In this document: positions 51,719-64,000 of the stretch, piece by piece
How the letters are laid out: every line of letters begins with the position of its first letter
Numbering within the stretch: position 1 is the stretch's first letter
NCBI GenBank assembly: GCA_025786725.1
Contig: JAHLTZ010000002.1
Span: forward strand, 186,001 to 250,000
Direction of reading: 5' to 3'
DNA: 64,000 bases
From: Syncephalis fuscata
Taxonomy: Eukaryota > Zoopagomycota > Zoopagomycetes > Zoopagales > Piptocephalidaceae
Made by a program: the position numbers and the translations under genes
Notes under the pieces: model-generated
Seen by the model: the letters and a program-made list of their open reading frames with translations, nothing else
Told to the model about the DNA's origin: nothing
The model's database searches: none

Positions 51719-51981
51719 CACAATAACAGTATAGACGAGTAGATAGATATACAGGCCATATCAACAATAGAACACCTAGAAAGAAGAGTGCAGCACCTAA
51801 TAGACCAAAAAGAAAAGGGAATACAAAGTAATAAAGCCAGTCTCTAAATTACTAATACCAATGTTTATTATACTACTAATCGATATATTAATCAATTACT
51901 GATAGCATCAATGTTATCATTTGGTTAAAATTTACTTTATTATTATATTACGATATACTGAATCATTATTATAGTTTGCTA
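51719..51981. other. Spacer between PEX39-like and DUF3684 genes
   Basis: AT-rich spacer holding the promoter of the DUF3684 gene. Nothing further is seen. Confidence 0.4.
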
Positions 51982-52704
51982 TTAATCAATGGGTGGTTTC
52001 TCCCATGGTTTACGGCGTGGTGCAAGATTTGATTGACTTGGTGGCTGTTCATTAAGTTGATTGGGAATCATTCTTATACCTATAATGACATAAATACTAC
52101 TACTACTATTATAACTAAATACTAACCAGGTACTGGTTGGCCTGCCGCGATTAATTCACAAATAGCTTGGAATGAATGAGGATATGTTGGCGCGTCACTA
52201 TCAACTTGTTCATTCGATACTATTATTAATAACAAGTCATTCTTTATATCAATTCATATCTATTCAACTTTAATACTCTACTTACCTGTCGTATCTATCT
52301 GTTCATCTGGTGCATCAACTGTATTCTTATCTAACACGGCTTGATTTCCCGTTGATTGTTTCCATTGACGGTAAACGTCATAGTCAAACTCTGTAATAAA
52401 TCTAATCATTATAGTCATTTCAACTTATTAGTTACGTGTGTATATACGTATTTGTTTATTTAATCCTATTACCTGTTGTAGTAGAACCATTGAGCACGTT
52501 CTGTCTTGTCGGCCAACGATACTTCTTGATGAGTAGACGTATCTTTTCCTAACAAGCTTTGTAGGCCCGCCTATTCATGGTAATGAATAAACTAGTTTAT
52601 AGCTATCTTTCTTTTAGTACCTGAAAACGAGTATCATTGTCGAAATCATAGGCTTCAAATGCCTTATAGATCTCTATTTGAGATGGAGTAGTTATAGAAT
52701 CCAT
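51982..52704 (-). CDS. PEX39-like protein with KPWE motif
   Basis: Five exons encode about 155 residues: MDSITTPSQIEIYKAFEAYD, DTRFQEKIRLLIKKYRWPTR, EFDYDVYRQWK, a linker, then YPHSFQAICELIAAGQPVPG, IRMIP and a tail with LAPRRKPWEKPP. The PGI-IP stretch followed by KPWE matches the Yjr012c/C6orf226 family, reported recently as PEX39, a partner of the PTS2 receptor PEX7 in peroxisomal import. Exon 2 is best started at GAAAAGATACG (acceptor TTGTTAG), which keeps all phases consistent. Homology is inferred by motif only, so moderate confidence. Confidence 0.6.
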
Positions 52705-52781
52705 ATAGAGTTAAAGGGAAAAGTCCATGTAATTTATTACGTTCATCAACATCATCATCAATGTAATAATAATTCATAGAA

Positions 52782-55644
52782 TTAAATTCTGTTTTCAAGA
52801 CTCTTTTCAGTCGATAATGATTGCAAATTGGCAATCACATCCGTTAACAAGTGGGTCTGTCCTTTTGCCTTGGTGCCCACATCATCGCGATTACGTACAT
52901 TGACCGATTGAGTGTCCAGTTCTTCTTGACCGACCACTATTATGTAAATATGTTATATATTAGTATAAGATGTCTATTGACTGCAATGCTGTATATTAGC
53001 TTACCGAAAATAAAGTTATATTGAGCAAGTTCGGCATTACGGATCTTCTTGTTCATTGTATCACCGCTTAGATCGGCATCGGCATGGAATCCGGCGTCAT
53101 AGCACGATTGACGTACTTTTTCGGCATATTCGTAGAAAGTGGCTGCCACTGGAACCACCATAACTTGACGAGGCGATAACCAATAAGGCCTAATGATATG
53201 TATGTATGTATATTAGCGTTGATGCTATAGCTATAGTTGATATCAAAAAACGTACCATTTACCGGCAAAGTGCTCAGTTAGAATGGCAATAGTACGTTCC
53301 AAACTGCCATAGATAGCTCGGTGAATAATGACGGGGCGTTGATAGGTTACAGTATTTTCGGCATCTCGATCGGCCGTGCGGTATTGCAAGTTGAATCGTT
53401 CTGGCAATTGGAAATCGAGTTGGAAAGTGGCACATTGATGTTTACGATTTAAAGCATCAGCAATCGTAATATCAATCTAATACAAATAATAAATATACGA
53501 TATATACATATATATAATTATAGACTTACCTTAGGACCGTAGAAGGCACCATCTCCTGGATCGACTGTCCATGGTTCACCAAATGCATCCATGGCAGAGC
53601 CCAACATCTATTAAATATGACATATTATTATTACTATTACTATTATTACATATTAAGAGTTAATATTTACCTTCTCGGCCTTGTCCCATGTCTCAATGGT
53701 ACCCATGTAATTATCAGGACGAGTTGATAGTTTCAAATAAAACTTGAATCCGAAAATACCATATACTTTACGCATAAAGTTCAGTGCCATTGTAATTTCT
53801 GACTCAATCTACATAATATATTAATATACATCAGTAACTAGTCTCATTATCACTTACTTGGTCGGGAGTACAGAATAAATGGGCATCATCCTGCTGGAAT
53901 CGTCGAACACGCGTCAGTCCAGAAAGTGCACCACTTGCTTCGTTACGATGCAGTACACCAAAATCAGCCATACGAATTGGCAATTCACGATAAGAACGAT
54001 CTTTGTGGCCAAACATAAGACAGTGACCGGGACAGTTCATTGGTTTAAGGGCAAACTTTTCCTTTTCAATCTCAAATGAAAACATATTTTCTTGATAGTT
54101 TTGCCAATGTCCAGACTGTTCCCATAGCTTGACATTATAAATATTGGGTGTAATCACTTCTTGATAGCCAAAATTACGATACTCTTTCTATAAATAGCTA
54201 TTAATATCTCATTATACGAATAAATAGTCGTAACATACCTTCATGAAATCGAGTAAAGCATTGTAGATACGTGCACCATGCGGGAAGAAGAAACAACTGC
54301 CTGGACTCAATTCGTGGAACATAAACAATTCTTGTTCCTATTCAATTATTCTAGTTAGTAATAGTTACTAATAAGGTTGGATTATAATTACCCGACCAAT
54401 TTTGCGATGATCACGCTTGGCTGCTTCTTCCAAAAACTTTTTATAGGCCGTCATTTGCTTGCTATCTGGGAAGGAAATACCGTAGACTCGCTGTAACGTG
54501 TCATTGTTGCTATCGCCGAGGAAATAAGATGCCGAGTTCTATTGTTATATTAGCAAGGTATTTTTATGACAGCTATTCCTAAATTTACCTTCAAAACAGC
54601 AATTGACTTGACCTTTCCGGTGTGTGGTATATGAGGGCCAACACAAAGATCGATGAGTGGACCACAACGATAAACTGTAGTAGCGCCACCATCTTCAATC
54701 TTTGATCCAATTAAATATTGCTTATATGGATTATGCTAAATTGGATTAAAATTAGTTGATATAGCTTGAATTAATTATTATAATTACCTTGAACATTTCC
54801 ATTAAATTTTCTTTAGATACAACCAAACGTTCAAATGGCTGTTTATCTTTTACGATGCTCTTGGCCAGTGTTTCCAAAAGTGGATAATCACCTTGAGTCA
54901 CTGGTCTAAATGATTATTTGTCAGTTAATTAATTAGATAACAGCTATATAAATATACATTAATAAGCTACATACCGCTGATCAATGGTGCCCATTTCGTA
55001 GAAAAAGCCTTCTTCGGTTGGAGGACCAAGACAAAGATTACAGCCGTAGTGACGTTCACAGGCCTCGCCTAGAATGTGGGCACTGGAATGCCAGAACACT
55101 TTTTTGCCTGTAGATTTACAGTTACATAGTATGGGTCATTAATCTATTCAATTAGATTAAATAAATCACTTACCTTCATCGTTATCAAAATCAAGCAGTT
55201 CCAGCTTGCAGGAAGCCTCTAATGGGCGGAGTAAATCCCATAGCTTTCCATCAACCTTGGCAATCACAATACGCTCTGACAGTGATTTAGAAATGGCAGC
55301 GGCAATGCCCATAGGAGAGGTCTCCCAAGCAACACCTTCACGCGTTGAACCATCTGGCAACGTCACTGTAATGGGTACTCGCTCTTTGGCTGTAAGGTTG
55401 TAAATGTTAGTCTGATTTATTTATACTTTTGTAAACACTTACAAGCAACTTCTGCATCATATTGAGCCTTCAATGATTCAAATAGTTGAATACGATGAGC
55501 AATGTATTCTGGTGCTGGTGATATTTCAAGTGGGAAGCCGGATCCAGTAGCGGCGCCACCTTTGGCCTTCTTGGTCTGCTTTCCTGCAGGCTTGCTAGCC
55601 TCGGCAACCGACAAATCTGCCATCTTCTCTTCAATTTCAGCCAT
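52782..55644 (-). CDS. Threonyl-tRNA synthetase, cytosolic
   Basis: Full-length class II synthetase: TGS region ([20 protein letters not shown]), editing domain ([40 protein letters not shown]), catalytic core with motif 1-3 ([69 protein letters not shown]) and the anticodon-binding domain ([20 protein letters not shown]). It charges tRNA-Thr in the cytosol, perhaps also in mitochondria. About thirteen exons without a frame break. The short Lys/Ala-rich N-terminus ([19 protein letters not shown]) is typical of eukaryotic forms. Confidence 0.96.
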
Positions 55645-56930
55645 GATTTATAGGCAACGTTGTTGTTTAGACAGTAAATATAGCAAGAGAATTGCGCAAT
55701 GGGATAGACTGAAAAAACAACTGAGAAAACGATATAAAATGTAAATGGTTGAACTGTACTTTGACTCCCACATCTGTCCCCAAAGCACAATTCGTTCCGA
55801 TCAGAGTCATGCGTTATGCACAACATATATATTACTTCCTATTAAAATATTGTTAATAAATTGGTTTAAATAAACGATGTAACATACTGTTTAATTTTTT
55901 GAAACATCTGAGGCTAACTATTGTTATTGTTGGCTATGTGTAGAAAGATTGATCAATATTAATAGAAGCCATATAATTGCAATTCCATATCGTTCCTCAT
56001 TACTTCTGTTGCCTGTTTGTCATACTGCACATCAAACTGTTATATGATCTATTTCTTTTCTCTTTTGTTTCTATTTACTTGAACCATATTTGCATATTGT
56101 AACAATCATATTCAATAATCGCAATATTTTATTATTTTTATACTTGTAGACCATTTCAACAAAGACATTTAACAATTCAGTGTAAAAAGCCTTTTATTAA
56201 ATTAAATGTTATTTCAACTTCAACTAATACCGTAATGTGCATATTTAATTACATTATTGTGTTGATAATTACACATAAATTGATTAATGCTGGATGCAAT
56301 ATTATACATATTATAGTGATGAGTGTATGTTTAATTGTATTTAAACGTGTTAAGGGGCGAAATGGATAAATAAAAATGTAAGAGTCAAAGCGAGGTAGCT
56401 CCATGTAAATAATAGTTTGATCATCAAATTTTAATCTAATTTAAATTGTGCATTTGACTCAATACTATTTCCCCAAATCTTTCTGCCATATGCTCTTATC
56501 TTTATAATTCAACATAGGATACAACTGCTATGATATCCGAGAGAAGATATTATAACAATCTAAAATGTTTAAAATAAATAACAAAAGCAAATAAATCATT
56601 GAGATAAAACATTAATGTCATATTGCGCAATAAAGACAGCTGTGTTAGATATCAGGATAATACTATTAACGCGAGGATGCATTATGTACTACTAGAAGTG
56701 ATGATATACACATAGTAGTCCAATGCCAGCCCTATATATCATAGTCAGCCATTTTGTATAGAATTTGCTTATACGGCATCAATTTCAATAGTTCAACCGA
56801 AAATAACATTGGTAATAAAGTTTGAAATCTAAAGCAGCGTCACAGCCTATTTGTTTTAAAATAGCAAACACAACATTACATCTAGATAGAAACTTGGCTA
56901 TATGGTTGAATTGATAGCTAAACAATGGCC
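55645..56930. other. Intergenic region upstream of ThrRS
   Basis: AT-rich, with no open frame of interest. It contains the ThrRS promoter at its left end. Confidence 0.5.
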
Positions 56931-58830
56931 ATTGATTCAATGTCATTTTACTCACTGTACTTATTTGTTGCGTGATTTGTTACCAGCTTTGTTTTAATGT
57001 TATAACATTTATGCAAGTATACTTACACTTCATGTCTATTATGATATTTAAACTAAATGATGCTAGTTTCACCAATAACAATGTTTTGTTTTGTTTTAGA
57101 AAACTACACAATTGCAGATCAATTACAAAGTATATTAAAATGTGCATTCAAACTTTTAGCATTTTTATTTGATTTCTGGCCAATAGCAATAAAAAATGTC
57201 TCATTTTTAGCATTGCTCAAATAAATATGTCTGCTTTCTTTTGATGTCTATGTTTGAAAAATAACAACTATGCAAAACATGATATTGGTACAATAAGCCA
57301 CGTGTTGTCCGTTCTGTACTATTCAATATCTATAAATAAAAATGGAAATACTGCTTTAAAGCATTTATATTTCAAATTCCATATTGGAATATCAGAGATT
57401 GTTGCTTTTGGTTGATTCCATGCGCCCTTTTTGCAGTTTCTTACTCGGAAATGTAAATTTGAATGTGTTCAACCATCACATCATACTTTTTTACATACTA
57501 GTTTAATGAAAATACGCTTTTTATTCAACAATTAAATCTTGACATAGCCATATTTACGATGAAATCAATTATTGCTGCCACTGTTACTGCACTCATGCTA
57601 GTATCAATTGCCCAAGTTGCTCCTGTTAATGGCATGCCAGGTTTATCCAAATCTACATCTAAATCCAAGCCTGAACCTGAGCCCATCAGTAAATGTCTAC
57701 TACATATTATCTATGCTATTTGCTAAACTTACTTTTATGTAGAATTTATGGGTTTTGAAAACAACGATCCAAAGAGCCCATTTACCATACATGGTATCCA
57801 TTTTACGAAACCCCCATACAAAGTTGATGGTGTTCACTATATCAAAGGGACGCAGCATAGCCAGCCTATTACACTTGCATGTGGAACATATTCAAGTCCA
57901 AGCAATAATGCTTTTCAAGTATACAAGGCACGTTTTATTTGGCAGTAGATAGGCAAGGACTAACAAGCATTGTCATCCATAGGATTTAATGGCACATTCT
58001 CCATTATTTAAAAGTGATAAGTTTTCGGTTCCTGTACCTAAAGCAGCTTTACATTTCCTGGAAATAGATGCTATATCATACCAGGCCAATGCGCATTGAC
58101 ATATGAAGATTTTCTAAAAAACCGCTCAGATATGGCAAATCTAATTAAATTGTTTTTACATAATATCTATCATTACAATTTTTAATTAATACGATTCAAA
58201 ATTGATATGAAATGGTATCAAATTTATGGCGGAATATTGCATCAATATAAGATTTTATTATTTATACGATATATATTAAACTATTATTAGATCTAGATGC
58301 AATAAAAGAAGCGGAATAGTATGCTCATATAATTTTAAAGGTAGGTATGGTTTTTGTCAATAATGTGTGTATTAATGATATTGCTAGGTATTTGCATCAC
58401 CAAGAATAAAAATAATGAATATATACCACAATCTCTCAACTTTAATAATGCTATTTCAAAAAAAAAATTGTTCAAACATAATACAGTATCGTGAAATTAT
58501 AAATGGTATTACTGTAACGCCGATCTTCAGCTTGCCTCTAAACAAGTAAAAATTGAAATACTGTAGAATTAAAGATGATGAATATGCTGAAAGGAGGAAG
58601 GCTTTATACAGTGATTATTGAGTTTATTTAATCTTTATTCTTTAAAGCCAGATGAATGTTTGAAGAAGGCAGACAAGGTCACTATAAATTTGTTGGAAGA
58701 ATGACATTAATTCGTACCCCAAGTTGGCTTTCTCAAAAATAGTTTATTAAATAAATTCATGGCATGTTATGCCGCAATTATTATAACTGTGTAATATACT
58801 TTATCCATCATTTATTTGTTTATTAATTAC
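56930..58830 (+). repeat. Direct duplication, unit 2 (secreted-protein gene and promoter)
   Basis: Matches 27480-28830 in the same orientation with additional sequence inside the promoter. Base-level similarity is moderate to high in exons. Confidence 0.65.
57559..58750 (+). pseudogene. Small secreted-protein gene, copy 2 (start intact, later exons broken)
   Basis: ATG at 57559 opens a clear signal peptide (MKSIIAATVTALMLVSIAQV) and a Lys/Ser/Pro linker. After an intron comes FMGFENNDPKSPFTIHGIHF and HSQPITLACGTYSSPSNNAF, ending at a stop (57946) if the exon is read through. A third exon reads VPVPKA and, one base missing, SFTFPGNRCYIIPGQCALTY. Later sequence is broken. A short secreted product of about 120 residues could still be made. 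No known family is recognised; the paired cysteines and signal peptide suggest a secreted effector-type or cell-wall protein, which is inference. Confidence 0.55.
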
Positions 58831-60084
58831 TAATGCTATATGGCTATTTCTTGTAAAATACCATTTAAAATGCTTTAAACAGTAAACAGCAAGTATTATG
58901 TAAACATGATTAAAACAAGGTATATATACATTTTGCTTATTTCAAGCTATCTGACTTTTTTGTTTAGCAATGTATTGTAGTTCTTTGTCTTAATTGATGT
59001 TTAGTCAATACAGAAGGTACAGAATAAAAAGTTTTTTCGCAAAGTTAGACAGGGATGCATTTTGGACAGAAAACATGTCGTTTATTAAATACTGCATTGA
59101 TAAATATTTATAGCAAAGACTAATAATGTGGACGATATATTGACCATGTATGTATGTCTCACGTTTTATAATAAAACTTTTGTAATCTGCAGAACATGAT
59201 TATATTAAGTTAAAGCATGATAGTGAAAACTTGAATTTAAACAAAAGACTAAGTTTAATGCAAATAATGCCATTTTTGCTTCTGTTGGTCGATAGTGTAA
59301 TGCGTTTACATATAACATATTCTGTTCTATACCCACGCGCTTCGGTAGTTGCGCATATCGAAAAATTAAATAAACAAGCTATTGTATTAAGAGTCAATGA
59401 TAAATTTTATTTTAAAACAACAAGTTAACGAAATAACCAACTTACTTCCAATTATTTTTCTTAATAATATAAGCACAATATTTCTAGCCAGTTACGCGAC
59501 CATAACCACCATCATGTTTCTATTGCCCATATTTTACACACTCGTAACAAAAACAAGTAAACATTGTTACACCACTGAATTACAATATTATGCTCACGTG
59601 ATTATCTACCATGCGATTGATCCATGCATGCCATCCATCATGTGATTGAACAACATGCTAACGATAATATGTGAATAGTCACAGCAACAATGTACTAAAA
59701 CCTGGTACTAACAATCCCAAACAACTATTCAAGGACATAACCAGTAAATAACAGGTATTTACTGACATGTGATTAGCTATATGAATAAGGCTCAAGTTCT
59801 ATTGACAACGGTATTTATTATAAAATACTAGCTTTGTTGGAACTATAATAAATCTATATCTTTGGTTCTATATTATTTTTTCTGATTTAGTTACAAGAGT
59901 TATTCAGTTATTAAAAGCTTAGCTGTGGTAATCGATAACTAAAAGAATAATCACTTTGTTTATTTTATAATAGCATCAGGTTCATGCTATATTAAGGTAA
60001 GCGATTATTGTTTGTACATCCTTTAGCCACACTATACATATATTAATTTTTATTATTTATTATTTAAAATTATAGCTTTATAAA
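58831..60084. other. Intergenic region upstream of the chitinase gene
   Basis: AT-rich. Short frames at 59200-59650 have hydrophobic stretches but no start context or domain, and are not accepted. Confidence 0.5.
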
Positions 60085-61488
60085 ATGCGAGCATATTCAA
60101 GTTCTGGTGTTGCAATTGCTTTAACTGCGCTGATTTGCGCAACTGTAGGCTTGAGCATCGATACATCGCAGGAATCACACTACAAGCAACACGATGTTCA
60201 AAAGGCCCAAAAAACTCATGTTTTTAAGCACAAGCTTCCTGAGCAAAGTATAATTAAGCATAATCTTGAACTAGCAAACGGGCGAAAAGACGCTGCAGAA
60301 AGTAAAAAAATTGTGGCTTATTTCTCCGATTGGACAACACGAGACATGCCTGCGTCTTCAATCCCCTTTAACAAATTAACGCATCTAAATTATGGTATGT
60401 CAAAATGACGGTCTAGTAATATAAAATACTAATCTATTGTCTTATTAGCATTTGCCGTTATTGAAGATGGTTCGTATAAACCAGTTATACAGACAGATGA
60501 GCTTTTAAAAGATGTTGTAGCTAAGGCACATGCCAAAGACGTGAAAGTCGCCATTTCCATTGGTGGCTGGACAGCTTCCAAATTCTTCAGTCCAATGTCG
60601 GCTACCGCTCATGGCCGCAAATCCTTTGTTGATGCTACCGTTGATTTTGCCAAACAGTACAATCTGGATGGTATCGATATTGATTGGGAATACCCAGGAC
60701 GATTGGGCATGGCATGCAACATTTTTGATAAAAATAATGATGCCAAAAACTTCTTAACGCTGCTACAAGAGTTGCGCGAAGCTTTGCCAAAGGACAAATA
60801 CATTTCTTTGGCTGTGCGCATCCAACCATTTGATGGCCCAGATGGCCCATTAAAGAACGTTAGTAGGTTTGCTGAACCAGTAGACTTTATCACCGTAATG
60901 GCCTATGACATCAATGTAAGCTGGAATGCAACTACCGGTCCAAATGCACCATTCAAACACTCTACCGCCGGTGGAGCTCCATTCAGTTTTATACAGTCGG
61001 TGAACTCCTGGGTCAATGCAGGCTTCCCCAAGGAAAAGATTCTAATGGGTTTGCCGTTCTATGGTCGAGCAACGCAGGCTCCTGTGGCTGCCAGTTCCAA
61101 AGCACAAACTATGTTTATGCCACGGCTGAAACCGGTACCTAAGGGCGATCGTGATGATGCACCATGGGCCGAGCCTTGTCCAGATGCCCCACAGGTATTG
61201 TCTGGAGTTTGGAAATGGAAGAATTTACGCGAAGAAGGATTGCTTACAAGCCCCAAAACTGCCGGACACGGATGGGAACGTAACTGGGATCATGAAACTA
61301 AAACGCCATGGCTTTTGAACAGGAAAGATGGACACTTTATCAGCTATGACGATCCCGATAGTATCAAGCTAAAGACAGACTTTGTGCGCTGCAATAACAT
61401 GGGTGGTGTAATGGTATGGGCCTTGAATCAGGATAATGGTGAGCTTCTTGATGCCGTCGATGAGGCTATGGACGGTGAACTATGCTGA
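60085..61488 (+). CDS. Secreted GH18 chitinase
   Basis: A signal peptide (SGVAIALTALICATVGLS) and a short spacer precede a GH18 barrel: KIVAYFSDWTTRDMPASSIP, VAISIGGWTASKFFSPMS, the catalytic DGIDIDWEYPG, FITVMAYDINVSWNATTGPN and MGLPFYGRATQAPV. The C-terminus has GVMVWALNQDNGELLDAVDE. The DxxDxDxE glutamate is present. It hydrolyses chitin, for wall remodelling or feeding. There is one intron (about 60394-60449) inside the first barrel strand region (LNYAFAVIE). No chitin-binding module is visible. No frame break. Confidence 0.95.
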
Positions 61489-62663
61489 ACAAAGTTTAAA
61501 TTAAATCCATGGCATTTATCGCAATTAACTTTTTTCCCATCAGGGATTTTTAGCTTTGTAGCTTTTATTATTCAATAATATTATAAATACATAACACTGT
61601 TACTTAAATAATAATAAAGATGCTTTACAATCCAACGTATTTTAACTTGCTATCAGTATTTATATAATTACAGCTTTTGTTATAAATTTGCTAATTTAAG
61701 CTATTGTTATAAGCTAACGCCATTTGATACTAATAATATTTTATTATTATTAAATTGGTATTAAAACGTTTGACTAAGCTACTTCTTCTATTTTTTTCAC
61801 CTCTGGCTACTTGGTCAAGTTACATCATTTATTACTGGTATTGTAACAATGTCATTTTTTATCAACCAAAAGCAGACCAAGTTTGTAATAAGAAATAATA
61901 ACACCTGTTGAGCTAGTACAATTGTTAGTGTGTATTAAATAATGAAATATGTACTTAATGCTTTTACTTGTACATCTTTTAGCTTACACTTGAGAATGCA
62001 GCAACATTATTTACAATTGTCAACAAATCTCGAATCGTCAATTGCAATCCTCAGATCTTTGATATTGGTAAACAGCTTCATCAAATAGTTTGTGACATTG
62101 TGGTAATTTTTTAAAAAAGTATTTTTGGTAAATAACTTATTTTGATTTATAATTTTAAAAATTGTAATTTATTATGGAGATTTATTATTATTATTAAAAT
62201 AAGGCGTTTGCTAATTAAATAAAAAGGAATATTTTGGTAAATTTTCTTTTGTAAATGGTGTTATTGCTGTTAATAAACATGCATTAGATGTATCATATTA
62301 TTCTTGTGTTACAATTAGTGAAAATACACTATCAAAGTGCATATATACATACAAATAACACGCGTATGCTAGAATTAAAGGGAATTTTATGTACGCATAT
62401 ATACCAACTGACCTATAAACACATTGACACGCACTATCGGTCCGGTATCACAGATTCACGCATTGCATCTAACAACAACTGTCTCATGACTCTGTTATCC
62501 ATATTATTTATTGCACATATTGTGATTATTATAATAATCAGCAATAACATAGTATTATTAACAAATAATGCCACAAAAAATAAAGACACATGCTTTGCAT
62601 AGACGGTATTTATTAACCGGCTATAGTCCATTCATTCAATGCATGCTACTCTGTTATGGTTGG
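61489..62663. other. Intergenic region between convergent chitinase and CysRS genes
   Basis: AT-rich. One 104-codon frame (62288-62602) has no domain and an opposite-strand companion and is not accepted. Confidence 0.5.
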
Positions 62664-64000
62664 CTAATTGGTTTCTGATTGAGCTGCCAGATATTCCGTA
62701 TGTCTTTTATGCTGAGCATCCCATTCTTTTTGCAATTTCTTACGACGACTTTTGGCCAGCTCTACGTTTTCTACATCATGCGTGGGAATGCCCTAGTTGA
62801 TGCATGTGTGCATGAGGTGAATTGTAGTTAGAAAGTTGTTATATATAGTACATAGAAACGTATCAGCGGAATTTAGGTCCGAGAGACTGTTTTCATTGGC
62901 GTTGTGTGTGCATCCTACTGATGCGTGTACCTACCTTGTCATCATACAGTGAAAATTGTCCGGCATACTCTCCCGACTTGAACATTTCAGTCGGGTTTAA
63001 CTGACCAAGGGCTAGGCGTTCTAACCGTTTACGCTCTTTTTCCGCGGCTTGAGCTTCCTTCTTTGCTTGTTTTTCTTCTTCGCGCTATATCATTGGTTAG
63101 AATAAAGTGCTATTAATCCTGAATGGCTTACACGGCGCTTCTCATCACGTTCGCGAACTAATTCCTCACGATCTACTAGTTTAACCAGTGCTTTACCGCC
63201 TAGATACACACACACATATACACATATATATATGCATATGTAATAAATTAATATTGTTTAGTAAGCTATAGTATATAGCAATACCTTCGCGGTCATCCAA
63301 CATAACACCTAGCTCTACCAAATCTTCATCTCTTAAGCGATCGCACAATTCAAGTAGCTGCTTGTGGTCTAGTCGTTATCAGTATAAATACAAGGTATTT
63401 CTATCTATCTATCGCTTACCTGCTTTGCCACGAGCCAATTCACGTACTGTATCTCTAAATTGAGAGAGTACTCGCAAATAGGGCATAACCGTATCTTTTA
63501 CCTATATATGTATGTAAATTAAACTGTAATTCTATTCGGCATAATACTTACATTGGCTATAGCGACACCTTCTCCACTCTCTCCATTCGTACCAAATCCA
63601 ATATCGGTACCGTCATTGACCAATCCAAAGATCTAATAGCATATTAATTGGCCATTATTAACTAGCTGCATTGCTACCTACTTTAAACATTTTTGTAATG
63701 TATTGGGCAATATTCTCCAATAGTGGCACATATGGTGATGACTGTGCACTCAAGTAGATATTGGCACGATTAACAAGATCAAGCAATTCACGGACAACAG
63801 TTGGCGTATCAATTGAGTCACATAGAGCATTGTGAATAGCACAGTCTGAGTCGTTTGTAGACTATATTCGTATTGTTATTATTAGCGACATTAGTAACAA
63901 TACTATCAGCAATTTATTAATATTATTTTCAATACACTAATATTAAACTATTTATCAACTATTTAATGTGATTTGATGTTGAATGACCATTTTTAATAAC
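62664..64000 (-). CDS. Cysteinyl-tRNA synthetase, C-terminal part (N-terminus beyond the window)
   Basis: Exons encode the end of cytosolic CysRS: DCAIHNALCDSIDTPTVVRE, LLENIAQYITKMFKIFGLVN, PYLRVLSQFRDTVRELARGK, ELGVMLDDREGKALVKLVDR, EELVRERDEKRR, then a charged helix and NPTEMFKSGEYAGQFSLYDD, KGIPTHDVENVELAKSRRKK. This follows the eukaryotic CysRS order through the anticodon-binding region and the C-terminal extension. The stop is at 62664. Catalytic motifs lie beyond 64000. 63861-64000 reads as intron, as no coding frame is visible there. Confidence 0.93.

Noticed and set aside
52475-52590. A frameshift in the PEX39-like gene
   Set aside because: First reading of exon 2 gave a phase clash, but using the acceptor before GAAAAGATACG gives a consistent frame through all exons.
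62288-62602. 104-codon frame downstream of the chitinase
   Set aside because: No domain, overlaps another frame on the opposite strand, AT-rich spacer.

Overview
The window is nuclear DNA from a fungus. It is AT-rich, its genes carry many short introns of about 40-130 nt, and the gene set is fungal: VTC polyphosphate-synthase subunits, an Ert1/AcuK-type Zn2Cys6 regulator, a DUF3684 ATPase, LaeA-like methyltransferases, a GH18 chitinase and cytochromes P450. A RNF220-like ubiquitin ligase, a BORCS8-like subunit and an AT-AC (U12-type) intron suggest an early-diverging, zygomycete-grade lineage (Mucoromycota or Zoopagomycota). That placement is inference; the species cannot be named from this window.

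Layout. 1-10.1 kb is a dense housekeeping block of divergent and convergent pairs: RNF220-like ligase (-, 3' end missing), NAP/SET histone chaperone (+), RIO2 kinase (-), RPAC1/RPC40 shared Pol I/III subunit (+), Ert1-like regulator (-) and NKAP-like splicing factor (+). 10.3-25.8 kb is looser: a seven-TM protein split by a frame change, P450 copy 1, a CHK2/Cds1 checkpoint kinase, and two paralogous MGNQ-starting LaeA-like methyltransferases. 25.8-30 kb is mostly non-coding, with a decayed secreted-protein gene and an orphan coding-like island. 30-39.5 kb holds VTC1, a VTC2/3/4-type protein, cytochrome b5, CCT5 and RPA12. 40.2-43.2 kb holds P450 copy 2, inverted relative to copy 1. 43.3-55.6 kb holds an alpha/beta hydrolase, BORCS8-like protein, a large DUF3684/sacsin-type ATPase, a PEX39-like protein and threonyl-tRNA synthetase. 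57-64 kb holds a second secreted-protein gene copy, a GH18 chitinase and the 3' end of cysteinyl-tRNA synthetase.

Shared roles: RPAC1 and RPA12 are both RNA polymerase I subunits (RPAC1 also Pol III). VTC1 and the SPX-VTC protein belong to one membrane complex and lie in tandem. NKAP, the NAP/SET chaperone, RIO2, CCT5 and the two tRNA synthetases are core information-processing genes.

Most notable observations: (1) an AT-AC intron with an excellent U12 donor in the RNF220-like gene; (2) a 7TM gene whose reading frame changes exactly at a U UUA AAC heptamer; (3) many apparent one-base deletions, always in the same direction, in otherwise conserved genes, which points to residual assembly errors and also bears on point 2; (4) an inverted P450 duplication whose promoter and first exons are almost identical while the rest has diverged; (5) a metzincin-spaced HExxHxxxxxH motif at the C-terminus of the HATPase/DUF3684 protein. 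Exon boundaries were deduced by eye from GT-AG sites and reading-frame continuity, so individual splice sites may be off by a few bases. No tRNA, rRNA, CRISPR array or recognisable transposon was found.
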